The notes beneath the pieces were generated by a model. It was not told the DNA's origin and ran no database searches. It saw nothing but the letters and a program-made list of their open reading frames with translations. DNA of 34,239 bases from Candidatus Stahliibacteriota bacterium. Lineage in GTDB: Bacteria > Hydrothermota > Tepidihabitantia > SM23-42. The translations under genes were made by a program, and so were the position numbers. This document shows positions 22,897 through 31,871 of the stretch, one piece after another (positions within the stretch are counted from its first letter, which is position 1; each line of letters opens with the position of its first letter). Where the stretch lies: positions 1-34,239 of the forward strand of contig JAUWGT010000005.1 of NCBI GenBank assembly GCA_030606265.1, read 5' to 3'.

Positions 22897-25277
22897 TATC
22901 ACAAGAAGAATTTAAGATACTGAAGAGCTTTGCCGAGCGAATACCCGATGATGATCCAGGTGCGCACAATAATCTGGCAATCGTTTATTATAATAAGGGT
23001 TTATATGATGAAGCGATACAAGAACTTGAGAGCGCTCTTAAGATAGACCCCCAATTTGTTCTTGCTCGCAACAACCTTGATATCATATTGAAAAAAGCCG
23101 GACGGTTGGAACAGAAGGTTGAAGAGCTTGTACGGATAATCGACCAGGAACCATACGACGAGAGAAAGACGTTGGAGCTTGCTGATACTTACAGGAAACT
23201 AAGTAGACATTCGCAGTCTATTATTTTCTATAGGAAGGTGCTTGATTTTAATCCTGGATCTTTTGAGGCACATTATGGTTTGGGTATCACGTTAAAGCTA
23301 TTGGGTAAATACGATGATGCTTTGGAGGAAATAAAGACGGCGCTCGAGATCAAGATCTCGCCGGATGTATACAGAACATTGGGTGAGATATATTTCAATA
23401 AGGGGGTAATTGATTTGGCGATCAGCAACTTCAATGAGTCGATTACGCTTGATCCTTCGTTCGCTGAAGGACATTTTCTGCTCGGTTTTGCCCTCGGCGA
23501 GAAAGGCAAAGTGGATGAGAGTCTTGAGCAAGTGAAAAAAGCGATTGTCTTAAACCCTGCGCTTGCCCAATTCGAACCCAACCTTCCAATTGATATCAAG
23601 GAACACAAAACGCATTGGGAATTTTTGAAAGAGCAACTCGGTACACCGAAGATATCTGAGAATGAATATCAAGTCCACTTCAGCCTTGGTATGACCTATC
23701 GTAACAAAGGGTTGTTCGACGAGGCAAAGCGGGAGTTTGAAGAGTGCTTGAAGTTACAATCAGACAATCCTGACCTTCAACTCGTCGTTGCTGAGGTAGA
23801 ACTGTTTCTCGGCAAATTCGACAGTGCCCTGGAATTTGTGCAGAAGGCTTATGAGTTTGATTTTGATTCGGCAAAATGTGTTAACATATGGGGTGTTATT
23901 TGTTGTTTGACTGGTGATCTTGTTGAAGCCGGCAAACTCTTTGAAAAGGCACTCGCACTTCAAAGTGACTATGCGGCTGCTTTGAACAATCTGGCCGTGG
24001 TTGAGAGCAATTCAAACAATGCACAAAAGGCTTTAGAGCACTACAAGAAGGCGATTGATGCTGGTTGTGTTGAGGCAAGATACAACTTAGGTATGCATTA
24101 TTTACGACTTGGTGAGCACGAAAATGCATCGAAGACGTTTTCTGGTAATTCAGCTGATGAGGAATTTGGCAAAGGGTTAGTCTATTATGAAGCAGGCCAG
24201 GATAAAGCCGCAATTGACGCGTTCAAGCGAGCTTTATCAGTAACCCCGAACCATGCGGGTGCATACTATAATTTAGGTTTTATCTTTACTAAACAGGGTG
24301 AGTTTAAGGAGGGACTTGATTACATAAGAAAAGGTATGAAAATTGAACCCAATTATGTAAAAGACAAATACCTTATAGGTTTAGAGTCTGATCTCTCTGG
24401 ATATGGGTTATACTACTCTCCCAGCGTCGGTCATGTGGAGAAAGCAAAACCAGCTGAAAAAGACCTCCCGGTTATTGAAATCCCGAGTGCTGAGAACTAC
24501 ATTACAAATGCTGAGGTTTATCTTGCGAACAATGAATTTGATAATGCCTTAAGTATGGTGGATCAAGCTTTAGGTCTTGAACCTGAGTGGAGTAAAGCTG
24601 TTATCCTCAAATCAAACATCTATTTAAAGATGGCACGAACGGATGATGCCCTCAATTTACTCAGGGATTATGCGAAAGATCACCCGCAAGCCGTCGAAGT
24701 ACAGGCAAACTTGGGTCATTTGATGCAGGAGCATGGACTTTTAGAGGAGGCTAGGCAGATATTCTTGGACCTGCTCGATACTGATAAAAGTAATGTGGAA
24801 TGGCTCACACGGGAAGCCGAGGTTTTATACGAGATGGGCGAATTGGATGATGCACTTTTATACTACGATCAAATATACGAAATAAACAGGGACGATATCG
24901 CGGCGAATTTGGGTTTTTTGAGGATTCACATAAGTAAGAAGAATTATGAAAAGGCAAAGCCATTTTTGGATTTTCTCAAAGAAGAACATTCAGATATTTA
25001 TGATCTTAACGTGCTTGCCGGTTCGTACTACCAGGAGAATAATGATCATGAGGAAGCACGGTATTACTTCGAAAAAGCCATAGAGATTGATTCTTCACGG
25101 GCATTTCCTTACTATCAACTCGGGCTTTTGCTGGTGCAAAAGGGAGATTTTGGAAAGGCGTGTGATAATTGGAAGAAAGCCTTACTTCTAAGTCCCGATG
25201 AAGAGTTGGCAAAAAAAACAAGACATTGTTTGAAAATTACAGTTGAATTGTGCGAATTAATAAAACAACAAGTATGA
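22893..25277 (+). CDS. Large tetratricopeptide-repeat protein
   Basis: The protein has 794 residues, no signal peptide and no membrane segment. It is nearly all TPR units, on the order of twenty helix pairs. Examples are NLAIVYYNKGLYDEAIQELESALKIDP, YNLGFIFTKQGEFKEGLDYIRKGM and YYQLGLLLVQKGDFGKACDNWKKALLLSP. A linker near residue 515-540 splits the repeats into two blocks. TPR proteins are scaffolds for protein-protein contacts, and position within the che operon suggests it binds signalling or roadblock components. It overlaps cheC by 4 bases and is followed by a second TPR gene after 15 bases. No catalytic domain is seen. Confidence 0.9.
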   Translation: MISQEEFKILKSFAERIPDDDPGAHNNLAIVYYNKGLYDEAIQELESALKIDPQFVLARNNLDIILKKAGRLEQKVEELVRIIDQEPYDERKTLELADTYRKLSRHSQSIIFYRKVLDFNPGSFEAHYGLGITLKLLGKYDDALEEIKTALEIKISPDVYRTLGEIYFNKGVIDLAISNFNESITLDPSFAEGHFLLGFALGEKGKVDESLEQVKKAIVLNPALAQFEPNLPIDIKEHKTHWEFLKEQLGTPKISENEYQVHFSLGMTYRNKGLFDEAKREFEECLKLQSDNPDLQLVVAEVELFLGKFDSALEFVQKAYEFDFDSAKCVNIWGVICCLTGDLVEAGKLFEKALALQSDYAAALNNLAVVESNSNNAQKALEHYKKAIDAGCVEARYNLGMHYLRLGEHENASKTFSGNSADEEFGKGLVYYEAGQDKAAIDAFKRALSVTPNHAGAYYNLGFIFTKQGEFKEGLDYIRKGMKIEPNYVKDKYLIGLESDLSGYGLYYSPSVGHVEKAKPAEKDLPVIEIPSAENYITNAEVYLANNEFDNALSMVDQALGLEPEWSKAVILKSNIYLKMARTDDALNLLRDYAKDHPQAVEVQANLGHLMQEHGLLEEARQIFLDLLDTDKSNVEWLTREAEVLYEMGELDDALLYYDQIYEINRDDIAANLGFLRIHISKKNYEKAKPFLDFLKEEHSDIYDLNVLAGSYYQENNDHEEARYYFEKAIEIDSSRAFPYYQLGLLLVQKGDFGKACDNWKKALLLSPDEELAKKTRHCLKITVELCELIKQQV

Positions 25278-25292
25278 AAAGGGGGTGGATGA

Positions 25293-26558
25293 ATGTCTGG
25301 TGATCTGACCATGGATTCTGGAGCGTTGATTTTCGCGACCTTAGCAGATGTTTATTTATCGTCAGGCATGACTGACGAGGCGATTTCAATATTGAAGGAC
25401 GGTCTGTCACGGAACCCGACATATAGTCTGGCAAAGGTAATACTTGGTCGGGCATACTACATCAAGGGTGATATCGAAGAATCATTGAAAACCCTCGAAG
25501 GTAATTATGAGGAGCTTAAAGATAGCGAAAACACGAATCTTTACATTGGACACTGTTATAAAAAGCTCGGTGAATTGGAAAAAGCGGCTGAATATTACAA
25601 TATTACGCTCGAGATAAATCCTGAGAACAAGAATGCCAAACAAGAACTTGAGGCTCTTGTACCTGAGTCAAAGCAGGTAGTCATTGATAAGGGCGAAGAG
25701 ATTGCAGCGTTTCCTGCAAAAGATGAGGAAGAGATCATTGAAGAAACAGCCGTGACATCCACTAAGGACGAATCTGTAATTGGAGTAGCACTGCCATTAG
25801 GAACTCAAGAAGTGATTGAGACCCAACCAGAACCCCTGGCTGAGGAGACTGAAAAGATAGAGGTGGAACCAAAACGAGCTGCTGAAGAGCCGGTTGAGAC
25901 AATACCAGAACCAACTATTGAGGAGCAACCAAAGATAAAGACACAACCAGTTATTGAGGAGCCTGAAAAGGTAGAGGTGGAACCAAAACGAGCTGCTGAA
26001 GAGCCGGTTGAGACAACACCAGAACCAACTATTGAGGAGCCTGAAAAGTTAGAGGTGGAACCAAAACGAGCTGCTGAAGAGGAAACTGAAAAAACTCCTG
26101 CTCTTGCTGAAGTTGAACAAGAAATAGAACAGCCCGGTGTCTTGGAAGAGAAGAAAGAAGAACAGAAAGCAGTGACAACCCCTGAACCAGAAAAGGCATT
26201 TCCTCTAGAAACCCTGGAAAAACCTATGAAAAGGCTTTTGAATATGAAGGCAGTAAAAGGAGCTTTCATATGTTCAAAAGATGGTCTCTTAATCCATAAT
26301 TACTATGAAGAATGCGGTGATATAGAATTGATCAGCGCCATGATTGCTGCAATTCACAATGAAGCTGAAGAGTCATTTAAGTTCTTGAAGGATGGGAGTG
26401 TCGATAAATTCATTATCGATAAAATAGAATACCCGATTTGTGTTATCGCCGCAGGTGAGTCACTTCTCGCGGTGGTAACACAACCTGAAGCAAAACCAGG
26501 TCTGGTGTTTGTTTACGCGAGAAAGATAATAGAAGAAATAAGCGAGATATTAGGATGA
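25293..26558 (+). CDS. TPR - proline/glutamate-rich linker - roadblock/LC7 protein
   Basis: This 421-residue protein has three parts. Residues 1-125 are TPR units (IFATLADVYLSSGMTDEAISIL, YIGHCYKKLGELEKAAEYYN). Residues about 130-305 are a Glu/Pro/Lys-rich low-complexity linker with three near-identical VEPKRAAEE repeats. Residues about 310-421 are a roadblock/LC7 domain (LLNMKAVKGAFICSKDGLLIHNYY, LLAVVTQPEAKPGLVFVYARKI). Roadblock proteins such as MglB act on Ras-like GTPases (MglA) in polarity and motility; no GTPase is in the window. It probably tethers a roadblock module to TPR partners. GGGGG lies upstream of the start. Its stop overlaps the next small ORF by 4 bases. Confidence 0.88.
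   Translation: MSGDLTMDSGALIFATLADVYLSSGMTDEAISILKDGLSRNPTYSLAKVILGRAYYIKGDIEESLKTLEGNYEELKDSENTNLYIGHCYKKLGELEKAAEYYNITLEINPENKNAKQELEALVPESKQVVIDKGEEIAAFPAKDEEEIIEETAVTSTKDESVIGVALPLGTQEVIETQPEPLAEETEKIEVEPKRAAEEPVETIPEPTIEEQPKIKTQPVIEEPEKVEVEPKRAAEEPVETTPEPTIEEPEKLEVEPKRAAEEETEKTPALAEVEQEIEQPGVLEEKKEEQKAVTTPEPEKAFPLETLEKPMKRLLNMKAVKGAFICSKDGLLIHNYYEECGDIELISAMIAAIHNEAEESFKFLKDGSVDKFIIDKIEYPICVIAAGESLLAVVTQPEAKPGLVFVYARKIIEEISEILG
25851..26087 (+). repeat. Tandem in-frame repeat coding VEPKRAAEEPVET units
   Basis: Three units begin GAAAAGNTAGAGGTGGAACC at 25851, 25965 and 26043. The first two share nearly identical runs through the ACTATTGAGGAG segment; the third diverges after GCTGAAGAG. 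High identity at DNA level indicates recent duplication, so length may vary between strains. Confidence 0.8.
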
Positions 26559-26668
26559 ATCCCGTTACTATACTACAGAAAATCAAGAGATGGAGGATGG
26601 TCTTTGTGAATTACAATTTCACCTTGGAGACCCGCTTCATGAAAGGAATAAAAGGAGAAACGGGATGA
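26555..26668 (+). CDS. Possible 37-residue basic peptide bridging two roadblock genes
   Basis: An ATG at 26555 overlaps the previous stop as ATGA, and the ORF's own TGA (26666-26668) overlaps the ATG of the next roadblock gene, again as ATGA. It reads MNPVTILQKIKRWRMVF and continues with further Lys/Arg. It was too short for the ORF track. Double overlap matches the coupling style of the rest of the operon, which argues for translation. No homologue is recognised, and it may serve only to carry ribosomes across the gap. The AAGGAG for the next gene lies inside it. Confidence 0.4.
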   Translation: MNPVTILQKIKRWRMVFVNYNFTLETRFMKGIKGETG

Positions 26669-26967
26669 AAGTAACAGAATTGACCAGAATGCCAAAGGTT
26701 TTAGGCGCTTGTCTTGGTACTGATGATGGGTTCATAGTTGATAGCCAGTTTACAGTTGGCTGCGATGCTGAAAAATCTGCAGCAATGGCGGCGCGGATAG
26801 TGAGTAGAATTAAAGCCAGCCTGGGCGTGGAAAAGGCTTCAGCTGTTCTTTACACGCAGAATAATGTCGTTTTCATAAGGGAAACTGATGCTGGTATCTA
26901 CTTTGTCATCTGTCAGAAAGATGCAAACCTTGGGCTTTTAAAAATAAAGATCGATAGACTCACTTGA
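26665..26967 (+). CDS. Stand-alone roadblock/LC7 domain protein
   Basis: The protein is 100 residues from the ATG at 26665, preceded by AAGGAG at seven bases; the ORF-track start at 26590 is less likely. It is a single roadblock fold: MKVTELTRMPKVLGACLGTDDGFIVDSQ, a helix SAAMAARIVSRIKASLG, strands ASAVLYTQNNVVFIRE and IYFVICQKDANLGLLKIKI. It may form a homodimer or pair with the roadblock domain of the preceding protein, possibly regulating an MglA-like GTPase encoded elsewhere. It is the last gene of the che operon and is convergent with the GIY-YIG-like gene. Confidence 0.85.
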   Translation: MKVTELTRMPKVLGACLGTDDGFIVDSQFTVGCDAEKSAAMAARIVSRIKASLGVEKASAVLYTQNNVVFIRETDAGIYFVICQKDANLGLLKIKIDRLT

Positions 26968-26971
26968 TCAA

Positions 26972-27011
26972 CACGCAGGATACGTGCATGTCACAGTGTC
27001 CCACTGACATG
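26972..27011. terminator. Hairpins after the chemosensory operon
   Basis: CACG-7 nt-CGTG (26972-26986) is followed by CATGT(CA)CAGTG-TCC-CACTGACATG (26987-27011), a 10 bp stem with a 2-base bulge. No T-run follows, so an intrinsic terminator is not certain. It sits in the 87-base gap between convergent genes. Confidence 0.4.
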
Positions 27012-27054
27012 TAGGTCAGATTTCAGACTGCACAGTTGAGTTGGTATTATTCCC

Positions 27055-27360
27055 TTACTGTTCGTCAGACAATTTCTGATTTATTGGCGGCAACTTGTCA
27101 AATAGTTGTTTGTATTCCTCTATGAGCTTTGTATACTCTTGCTCAAAATCCTGGGTTGCGTGGAATCGAAAAAAGGAAACAGGAGCAAATGCCAGTTCTC
27201 CTTTTTCGAATATCTCCTGGATGGTTTGGGCAAGGCTTTCGGTTTTGCCAATGAAAATATGCTCTTGAAGGATATCAGCAAATTCATAGACGCCGGAAAA
27301 ATCTGGGGCATTTTTTATCTGTTCAGGGATTAACTTACGCCAGTAATCATCAATAGGCAT
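27055..27360 (-). CDS. GIY-YIG-like small protein lacking the catalytic arginine
   Basis: This 101-residue protein resembles the GIY-YIG fold: SGVYEF for GIY, IFIGKTESL for YIG, and a late helix FEQEYTKLIEEYKQLFDKLPPIN like the family's Glu-helix and terminal Asn. The arginine normally found about ten residues after YIG is missing (SLAQTIQEIFEKG), so nuclease activity is unlikely. The middle FAPVSFFRFHATQDFEQE is compact compared with active enzymes. It may be one of the catalytically dead GIY-YIG relatives found as stand-alone proteins. The promoter -10 ends five bases before the ATG, so the message is probably leaderless. Gene is real with good confidence; fold call is moderate. Confidence 0.6.
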   Translation of the reverse strand: MPIDDYWRKLIPEQIKNAPDFSGVYEFADILQEHIFIGKTESLAQTIQEIFEKGELAFAPVSFFRFHATQDFEQEYTKLIEEYKQLFDKLPPINQKLSDEQ

Positions 27361-27365
27361 GGATA

Positions 27366-27393
27366 AATATATACCTAATATTGGTTAAGTCAA
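27366..27393 (-). promoter_or_regulatory. Promoter of the GIY-YIG-like gene
   Basis: TTGACT (27393-27388), 16-base spacer, TATATT (27371-27366). The predicted transcription start coincides with the ATG at 27360. The four-hairpin cassette copy 2 starts about 10 bases upstream. Confidence 0.7.
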
Positions 27394-27403
27394 GGGAAAG
27401 ATG

Positions 27404-27476
27404 GCACTGCGTGCGGGATTGGTCGCTTCGCAACGGTTATGGTTCACTATCGTGAACGGTTATGGCACTGCCGTGC
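27404..27476 (-). repeat. Four-hairpin cassette, copy 2
   Basis: Plus-strand order: GCAC-TGC-GTGC, linker GGGATTG, GTCGC-TTC-GCAAC (one mismatch), linker GGTTATG, GTTCAC-TATC-GTGAAC, linker GGTTATG, GCAC-TGCC-GTGC. The last hairpin replaces the GCTC/GAGC hairpin of the other two copies while the linkers are kept. The rest of this spacer to 27574 holds AT-rich GTTACTTAATTACT-type repeats and no gene. Confidence 0.85.
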
Positions 27477-27574
27477 GGTTCCTGAATTTCAAACGTTTTA
27501 GAGGCTATTAACGATCTAAACGTCTTTTAGTTACTGAATAACTTAGTTACTTAATTACTGCTTTACTCCGTGTC

Positions 27575-30500
27575 TTACCGGCGGTATTCATGGAGTGGTC
27601 TAGTTGTTAGTGAAGCACTTTTAGCAAATCGAATAGCCTCTATTTCTGCACGAGCTGAGCTCAAGGCAGTTATGAATGGGATATTAAGTTCTATTGCGAG
27701 ACGTCTCATAGCGTAACCGTCGCGCTTGGCGCGATACGTAAGAGTTGGTGTATTAATAATCAAATGGATTTTTTCCTGGCGCATTAGATCAAGGGCATTC
27801 GGCGATTTATGCTCGCTAATTCGATAGACTATTTTCAGCTGGATACCATGATTTCTCAAAAATTCTGCGGTTCCGCGTGTGGCAACAATACTGAATCCAA
27901 AACTGATAAAATCTTTTGCTAATTGTATAACTTTTGGTTTATCTCCATCCCTTACTGTCATATAGACTGTACCGCGCTTGCTGAATTTATTATCACTGAG
28001 GATAGCCTTATAATAGGCGGCTCCGAAACTTCGGTCAATAGCCATTATTTCACCGGTTGATTTCATTTCAGGTCCAAGTATCGGATCAACCCCAGGTAAT
28101 TTCAAAAAGGGAAAGGTCGGACCTTTGATTGAAACAAACCTGGTTTTGGGTAGTGCATGCTGTTTTTCTTTCAAAAGACTTTCCAGTTTTTTCCCGATGA
28201 TGATTTGCGTTGCCAATGTGGCAAGTGGTAAACCGATTGTCTTTGACACATAGGGGATGGTTCTTGAGGCTCGAGGGTTTGCTTCCAGCACAAATATCGA
28301 TCCATTTTTTATCGCAAATTGTATATTGATAAACCCTTTTGTATTCAGGGCAAACGCTAGTTTTCGAGTAATGGATTTTATTCTATTGATAGTACGCGGC
28401 GTAAGCGTATAGGGCGGCATTACACAGTATGAATCGCCCGAATGAACCCCTGCTTGCTCAATGTGTTCCATTACACCTGCAACATATACATCACGACCAT
28501 CGCAGAGTGCATCGACATCCACTTCAACTGCATCAGCTATGTATTTATCAACGAGTACTGGATGTTCTTTGGAGACTCGCGCAGCGCTTTCTATATATTG
28601 CTTAAGGCCTTCAGGTTCGTACACTATTTCCATCGCGCGACCACCGAGGACATAGCTCGGTCTCACGATTACTGGGTAGCCAACCTGTTCCGTCACAGTT
28701 TTAACATCTTCATAAGTATGCCCGGTACCAAATGCAGGATGCTTTATCCTTAGCGTTCTTAAGAGGTATGAGAACAGTTTACGGTCTTCGGCACGATGTA
28801 TATCGTCAGGTTGAGTTCCAAGGATTGATATTCTTTGCCTATCTGATTCGCCGAGCTTGGCAAGCGGCAGGGCAAGGTTTATTGAAGTCTGTCCGCCGAA
28901 CTGGAGGATTATTTTGTTGCAGTTTTCTGTCTCGAGAACATTCAGAACGTCCTCGAGAGTTAGCGGTTCGAAATAGAGTCGGGTTGAGACATCAAAATCT
29001 GTCGATACAGTTTCAGGGTTGCTATTAATCATAATAGCTTCAAAACCCGCCTCTTTCAAAGTTAAGGCGGCATGCACACAGCAGTAGTCAAATTCTATGC
29101 CTTGACCGATACGTATCGGCCCCGAGCCGACAATCAGAATCCGTTTTTCATTCTTCCGTTTAGGTCTCTTCCTGGGTGCAGTGTAGTAAGTAGAATAGAA
29201 ATAAGGGGTTATTGCCTCGAATTCACCAGCGCATGTATCGACCATGTTGAAACCCGGTCTTATGTGGTGGGATATTCTCATGCTCCGTATTTCATCAGCA
29301 GTTTGGTTAGTGAGTCCAGCAATTATCTGATCAGAATATCCAAGGCGTTTTGCCTGCATCAATAGCTGTTCATCCAGACATTCTTTCTTCAGTCTTTTCT
29401 CAAAGGCTACAATCCTCGCTATCTTTCGAATGAAGAACTTGTCAATTTTCGTTAGTTCTGAGACCTTGTTTATGGAGTAACCACGACGCAGTGCTTCAGC
29501 TATACAGAAGAGTAATCGGTCGGTTGGTTCCTGCAGCTCTCTTATCAATTTGTGTTCGATAATCGCTTCTTGCTCAAAACCATATTGGTCTATTTCTAAA
29601 GCACGCAGCGCTTTTTGAAGGGATTCTTCTATAGTGCTACCGATCGCCATAGCTTCACCGGTTGATTTCATCTGAGTTGTGATCCTGCGGTCAACTGTGG
29701 GGAATTTATCAAATGGCCAGCGCGGTATTTTAATAACAACATAGTCAAGCGTCGGCTCAAAAGCGGCGGAAGTTTTTTTGGTTACGGCATTGGGTATTTC
29801 ATCTAGGGTCATGCCCACCGCTATTTTCGCACTAACCCGTGCGATCGGGTATCCAGTAGCTTTTGATGCCAGGGCTGATGAGCGTGATACCCGTGGGTTC
29901 ACTTCGATTATTCTGTATTCCCATTTGGATCTGTTTACTGCGAACTGGATATTGCACCCACCGCATATTTTCAGAGCCCTTATGATCTTTAGACTGATAC
30001 TTCTTAATTTCTGGTTTTCTTGGTCAGTGAGCGTTTGGGCTGGAGCAACAACCGCGCTTTCACCCGTGTGCACACCCATTGGGTTGATGTTTTCCATACT
30101 GCATATCGTTATACAGTTATCGTCACCATCGCGCATTACCTCATATTCAAATTCTTTCCAACCCAATAGGTTTTCCTCAATCAGTATTTGTTTTATCGGT
30201 GATTGCCTCAGCCCTGCTGAGGCAATTTCCTGTAAATCCTGCCAGGATTTAGCTATACCGCTTCCTGTGCCACCGAGTGTATAAGCCGGTCTCACAAGTA
30301 CCGGGTAGGAAATTCGTTCAACTGCTTGAGATACCTCGTTGAGGTTCTGGCACACGAAACTCTTGGGGCTTGGTTCATGTACAGCTTCTATGAGGTGACT
30401 GAATGCCTGCCGGTTTTCTGCCATTTCAATTGTTTCGTAGGTTGAACCGAGTAGTTCGACCGAATATTTAGCGAGGATGCCTTGGTGTGCCAATTGGTAT

Positions 30501-30796
30501 GACAGATTGAGTGCAACCTGTCCACCAAAACCTGGTAATAATCCATCAGGACGTTCCTTTTTGATGATCTTGGTCAATGTATCGATGTTGAGAGGTTCGA
30601 TATAAACAATATCAGCGGTTCGTTCATCAGTCTGTATTGTCGCAGGATTTGAATTGACAATGATTGTTCGATATCCTTCTTCCCTGAGGGACCAGCTTGC
30701 TTGGGAGCCTGAAAAATCGAATTCAGCGGCTTGACCAATGATAATTGGTCCAGATCCAATGATGAGGATTTTCTTCAGATCTTTGCGCTTTGGCAT
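27575..30796 (-). CDS. carB: Carbamoyl-phosphate synthase large subunit
   Basis: At 1073 residues it is full length. The first half carries KILIIGSGPIIIGQAAEFDFSG and the ATP-grasp elements GGTGSGIAKS and EVNPRVSRSSALASKATGYP. The second half repeats the layout with RILIVGSGPIRIGQGIEFDYC, VRPSYVLGGRAMEIVY and EANPRASRTIPYVSK. The last 130 residues form the MGS-like allosteric domain. It makes carbamoyl phosphate from bicarbonate, ammonia and ATP for arginine (argF in this window) and pyrimidines. The start overlaps carA by 22 bases, so the subunits are translationally linked. Confidence 0.98.
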   Translation of the reverse strand: MPKRKDLKKILIIGSGPIIIGQAAEFDFSGSQASWSLREEGYRTIIVNSNPATIQTDERTADIVYIEPLNIDTLTKIIKKERPDGLLPGFGGQVALNLSYQLAHQGILAKYSVELLGSTYETIEMAENRQAFSHLIEAVHEPSPKSFVCQNLNEVSQAVERISYPVLVRPAYTLGGTGSGIAKSWQDLQEIASAGLRQSPIKQILIEENLLGWKEFEYEVMRDGDDNCITICSMENINPMGVHTGESAVVAPAQTLTDQENQKLRSISLKIIRALKICGGCNIQFAVNRSKWEYRIIEVNPRVSRSSALASKATGYPIARVSAKIAVGMTLDEIPNAVTKKTSAAFEPTLDYVVIKIPRWPFDKFPTVDRRITTQMKSTGEAMAIGSTIEESLQKALRALEIDQYGFEQEAIIEHKLIRELQEPTDRLLFCIAEALRRGYSINKVSELTKIDKFFIRKIARIVAFEKRLKKECLDEQLLMQAKRLGYSDQIIAGLTNQTADEIRSMRISHHIRPGFNMVDTCAGEFEAITPYFYSTYYTAPRKRPKRKNEKRILIVGSGPIRIGQGIEFDYCCVHAALTLKEAGFEAIMINSNPETVSTDFDVSTRLYFEPLTLEDVLNVLETENCNKIILQFGGQTSINLALPLAKLGESDRQRISILGTQPDDIHRAEDRKLFSYLLRTLRIKHPAFGTGHTYEDVKTVTEQVGYPVIVRPSYVLGGRAMEIVYEPEGLKQYIESAARVSKEHPVLVDKYIADAVEVDVDALCDGRDVYVAGVMEHIEQAGVHSGDSYCVMPPYTLTPRTINRIKSITRKLAFALNTKGFINIQFAIKNGSIFVLEANPRASRTIPYVSKTIGLPLATLATQIIIGKKLESLLKEKQHALPKTRFVSIKGPTFPFLKLPGVDPILGPEMKSTGEIMAIDRSFGAAYYKAILSDNKFSKRGTVYMTVRDGDKPKVIQLAKDFISFGFSIVATRGTAEFLRNHGIQLKIVYRISEHKSPNALDLMRQEKIHLIINTPTLTYRAKRDGYAMRRLAIELNIPFITALSSARAEIEAIRFAKSASLTTRPLHEYRR

Positions 30797-31860
30797 ATTG
30801 CTAGCTCTGAAAATTCTCTAAAAAGAAACTCGGTATCACGCGGACCAGGTGCGGCCTCGGGATGGAATTGCACGGAAAAGACAGGTCGGTTCAGGTGGCG
30901 TATACCTTCAATCGTGCCGTCATTTACATTCACCCAGGTGACTTCGGCATCGAGGTTCTTTTTGGCTCGAAGCGCATACCCGTGGTTCTGTGATGTGATG
31001 TGGATTTTCTGGCTGCGAAGATGTTTAACCGCATGGTTTGAACCGCGGTGACCAAACGTCAGTTTATAAGTCTTAAAACCAAGCACAAGGCCCAGTATCT
31101 GATGGCCAAGGCAGATACCGAATATCGGGTACTTATCAATCAATTTTTCAACTGTTTTGGCAGTCGTTGACATTATTGCCTCGTGTGCTGGGTTTCCTGG
31201 GCCATTTGAAACTACGATACCGTCAGGTTTTAATCTATCAATAGTCTTAATATCAGTATCAAACGGAAGTTGGATCACAGTTCCATATTTTATTAGCTGT
31301 TTTAAAATACTTCTTTTCACACCACAGTCTATCAATACAAAACGGCCTGGACCCCTACCATGGATGATTTTTCTAGTACAGGATACGTGACTGACCAAGT
31401 TCTCAGTATCTGGATGTGGCATCTGTTTGATTCTTTGAAGCAATGCTTTGTAATCTATTTTGGAAGGGCGAGCGACAATCATTGCCTTCATTGTCCCGTG
31501 TTTTCTTATTTTTAAGGTCAAGGTTCTGGTGTCGATATTGTAAAGGCAAGAGACTGCTGATAAATCAAGGAATTTATCGAGATGCATACCACGGTAAGCG
31601 GAAAAATCGGGTTCTTTCAAGATGAGCCCTCTTATTTGTACTTTGCTTGATTCGAAGTTCTTTTTCCGGATGCCGTAGTTGCCGATTAGAGGATAGGTCA
31701 TAAGAAGGATCTGTCCGGAATATGAAGGGTCAGTAAAGGCTTCTTCATAACCGCTCATTGATGTATTGAAGACTATTTCACCGAAAACATCTTTTTCCAC
31801 ACCAGCATGTTTGGCTTTGATGAGTGTTCCATCCTCGAGAATGAGGAAAGCAGTTGACAT
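30775..31860 (-). CDS. carA: Carbamoyl-phosphate synthase small (glutaminase) subunit
   Basis: This 361-residue protein has normal length. The N-terminal domain has the typical MSTAFLILEDGTLIKAKHAG and GEIVFNTSMSGYEEAFTDPSYSGQI. The class I glutaminase domain has VSNGPGNPAHEA, the nucleophile Cys in FGICLGHQILG, TFGHRGSNHAVK, SQNHGYAL, and the His-Glu pair in SVQFHPEAAPGP. It releases ammonia from glutamine for CarB. The promoter -10 lies 11 bases before the ATG, leaving a leader of only about five bases. No attenuator or arginine box is recognised. Confidence 0.97.
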   Translation of the reverse strand: MSTAFLILEDGTLIKAKHAGVEKDVFGEIVFNTSMSGYEEAFTDPSYSGQILLMTYPLIGNYGIRKKNFESSKVQIRGLILKEPDFSAYRGMHLDKFLDLSAVSCLYNIDTRTLTLKIRKHGTMKAMIVARPSKIDYKALLQRIKQMPHPDTENLVSHVSCTRKIIHGRGPGRFVLIDCGVKRSILKQLIKYGTVIQLPFDTDIKTIDRLKPDGIVVSNGPGNPAHEAIMSTTAKTVEKLIDKYPIFGICLGHQILGLVLGFKTYKLTFGHRGSNHAVKHLRSQKIHITSQNHGYALRAKKNLDAEVTWVNVNDGTIEGIRHLNRPVFSVQFHPEAAPGPRDTEFLFREFSELAICQSAKI

Positions 31861-31871
31861 CCTAAAAATAT

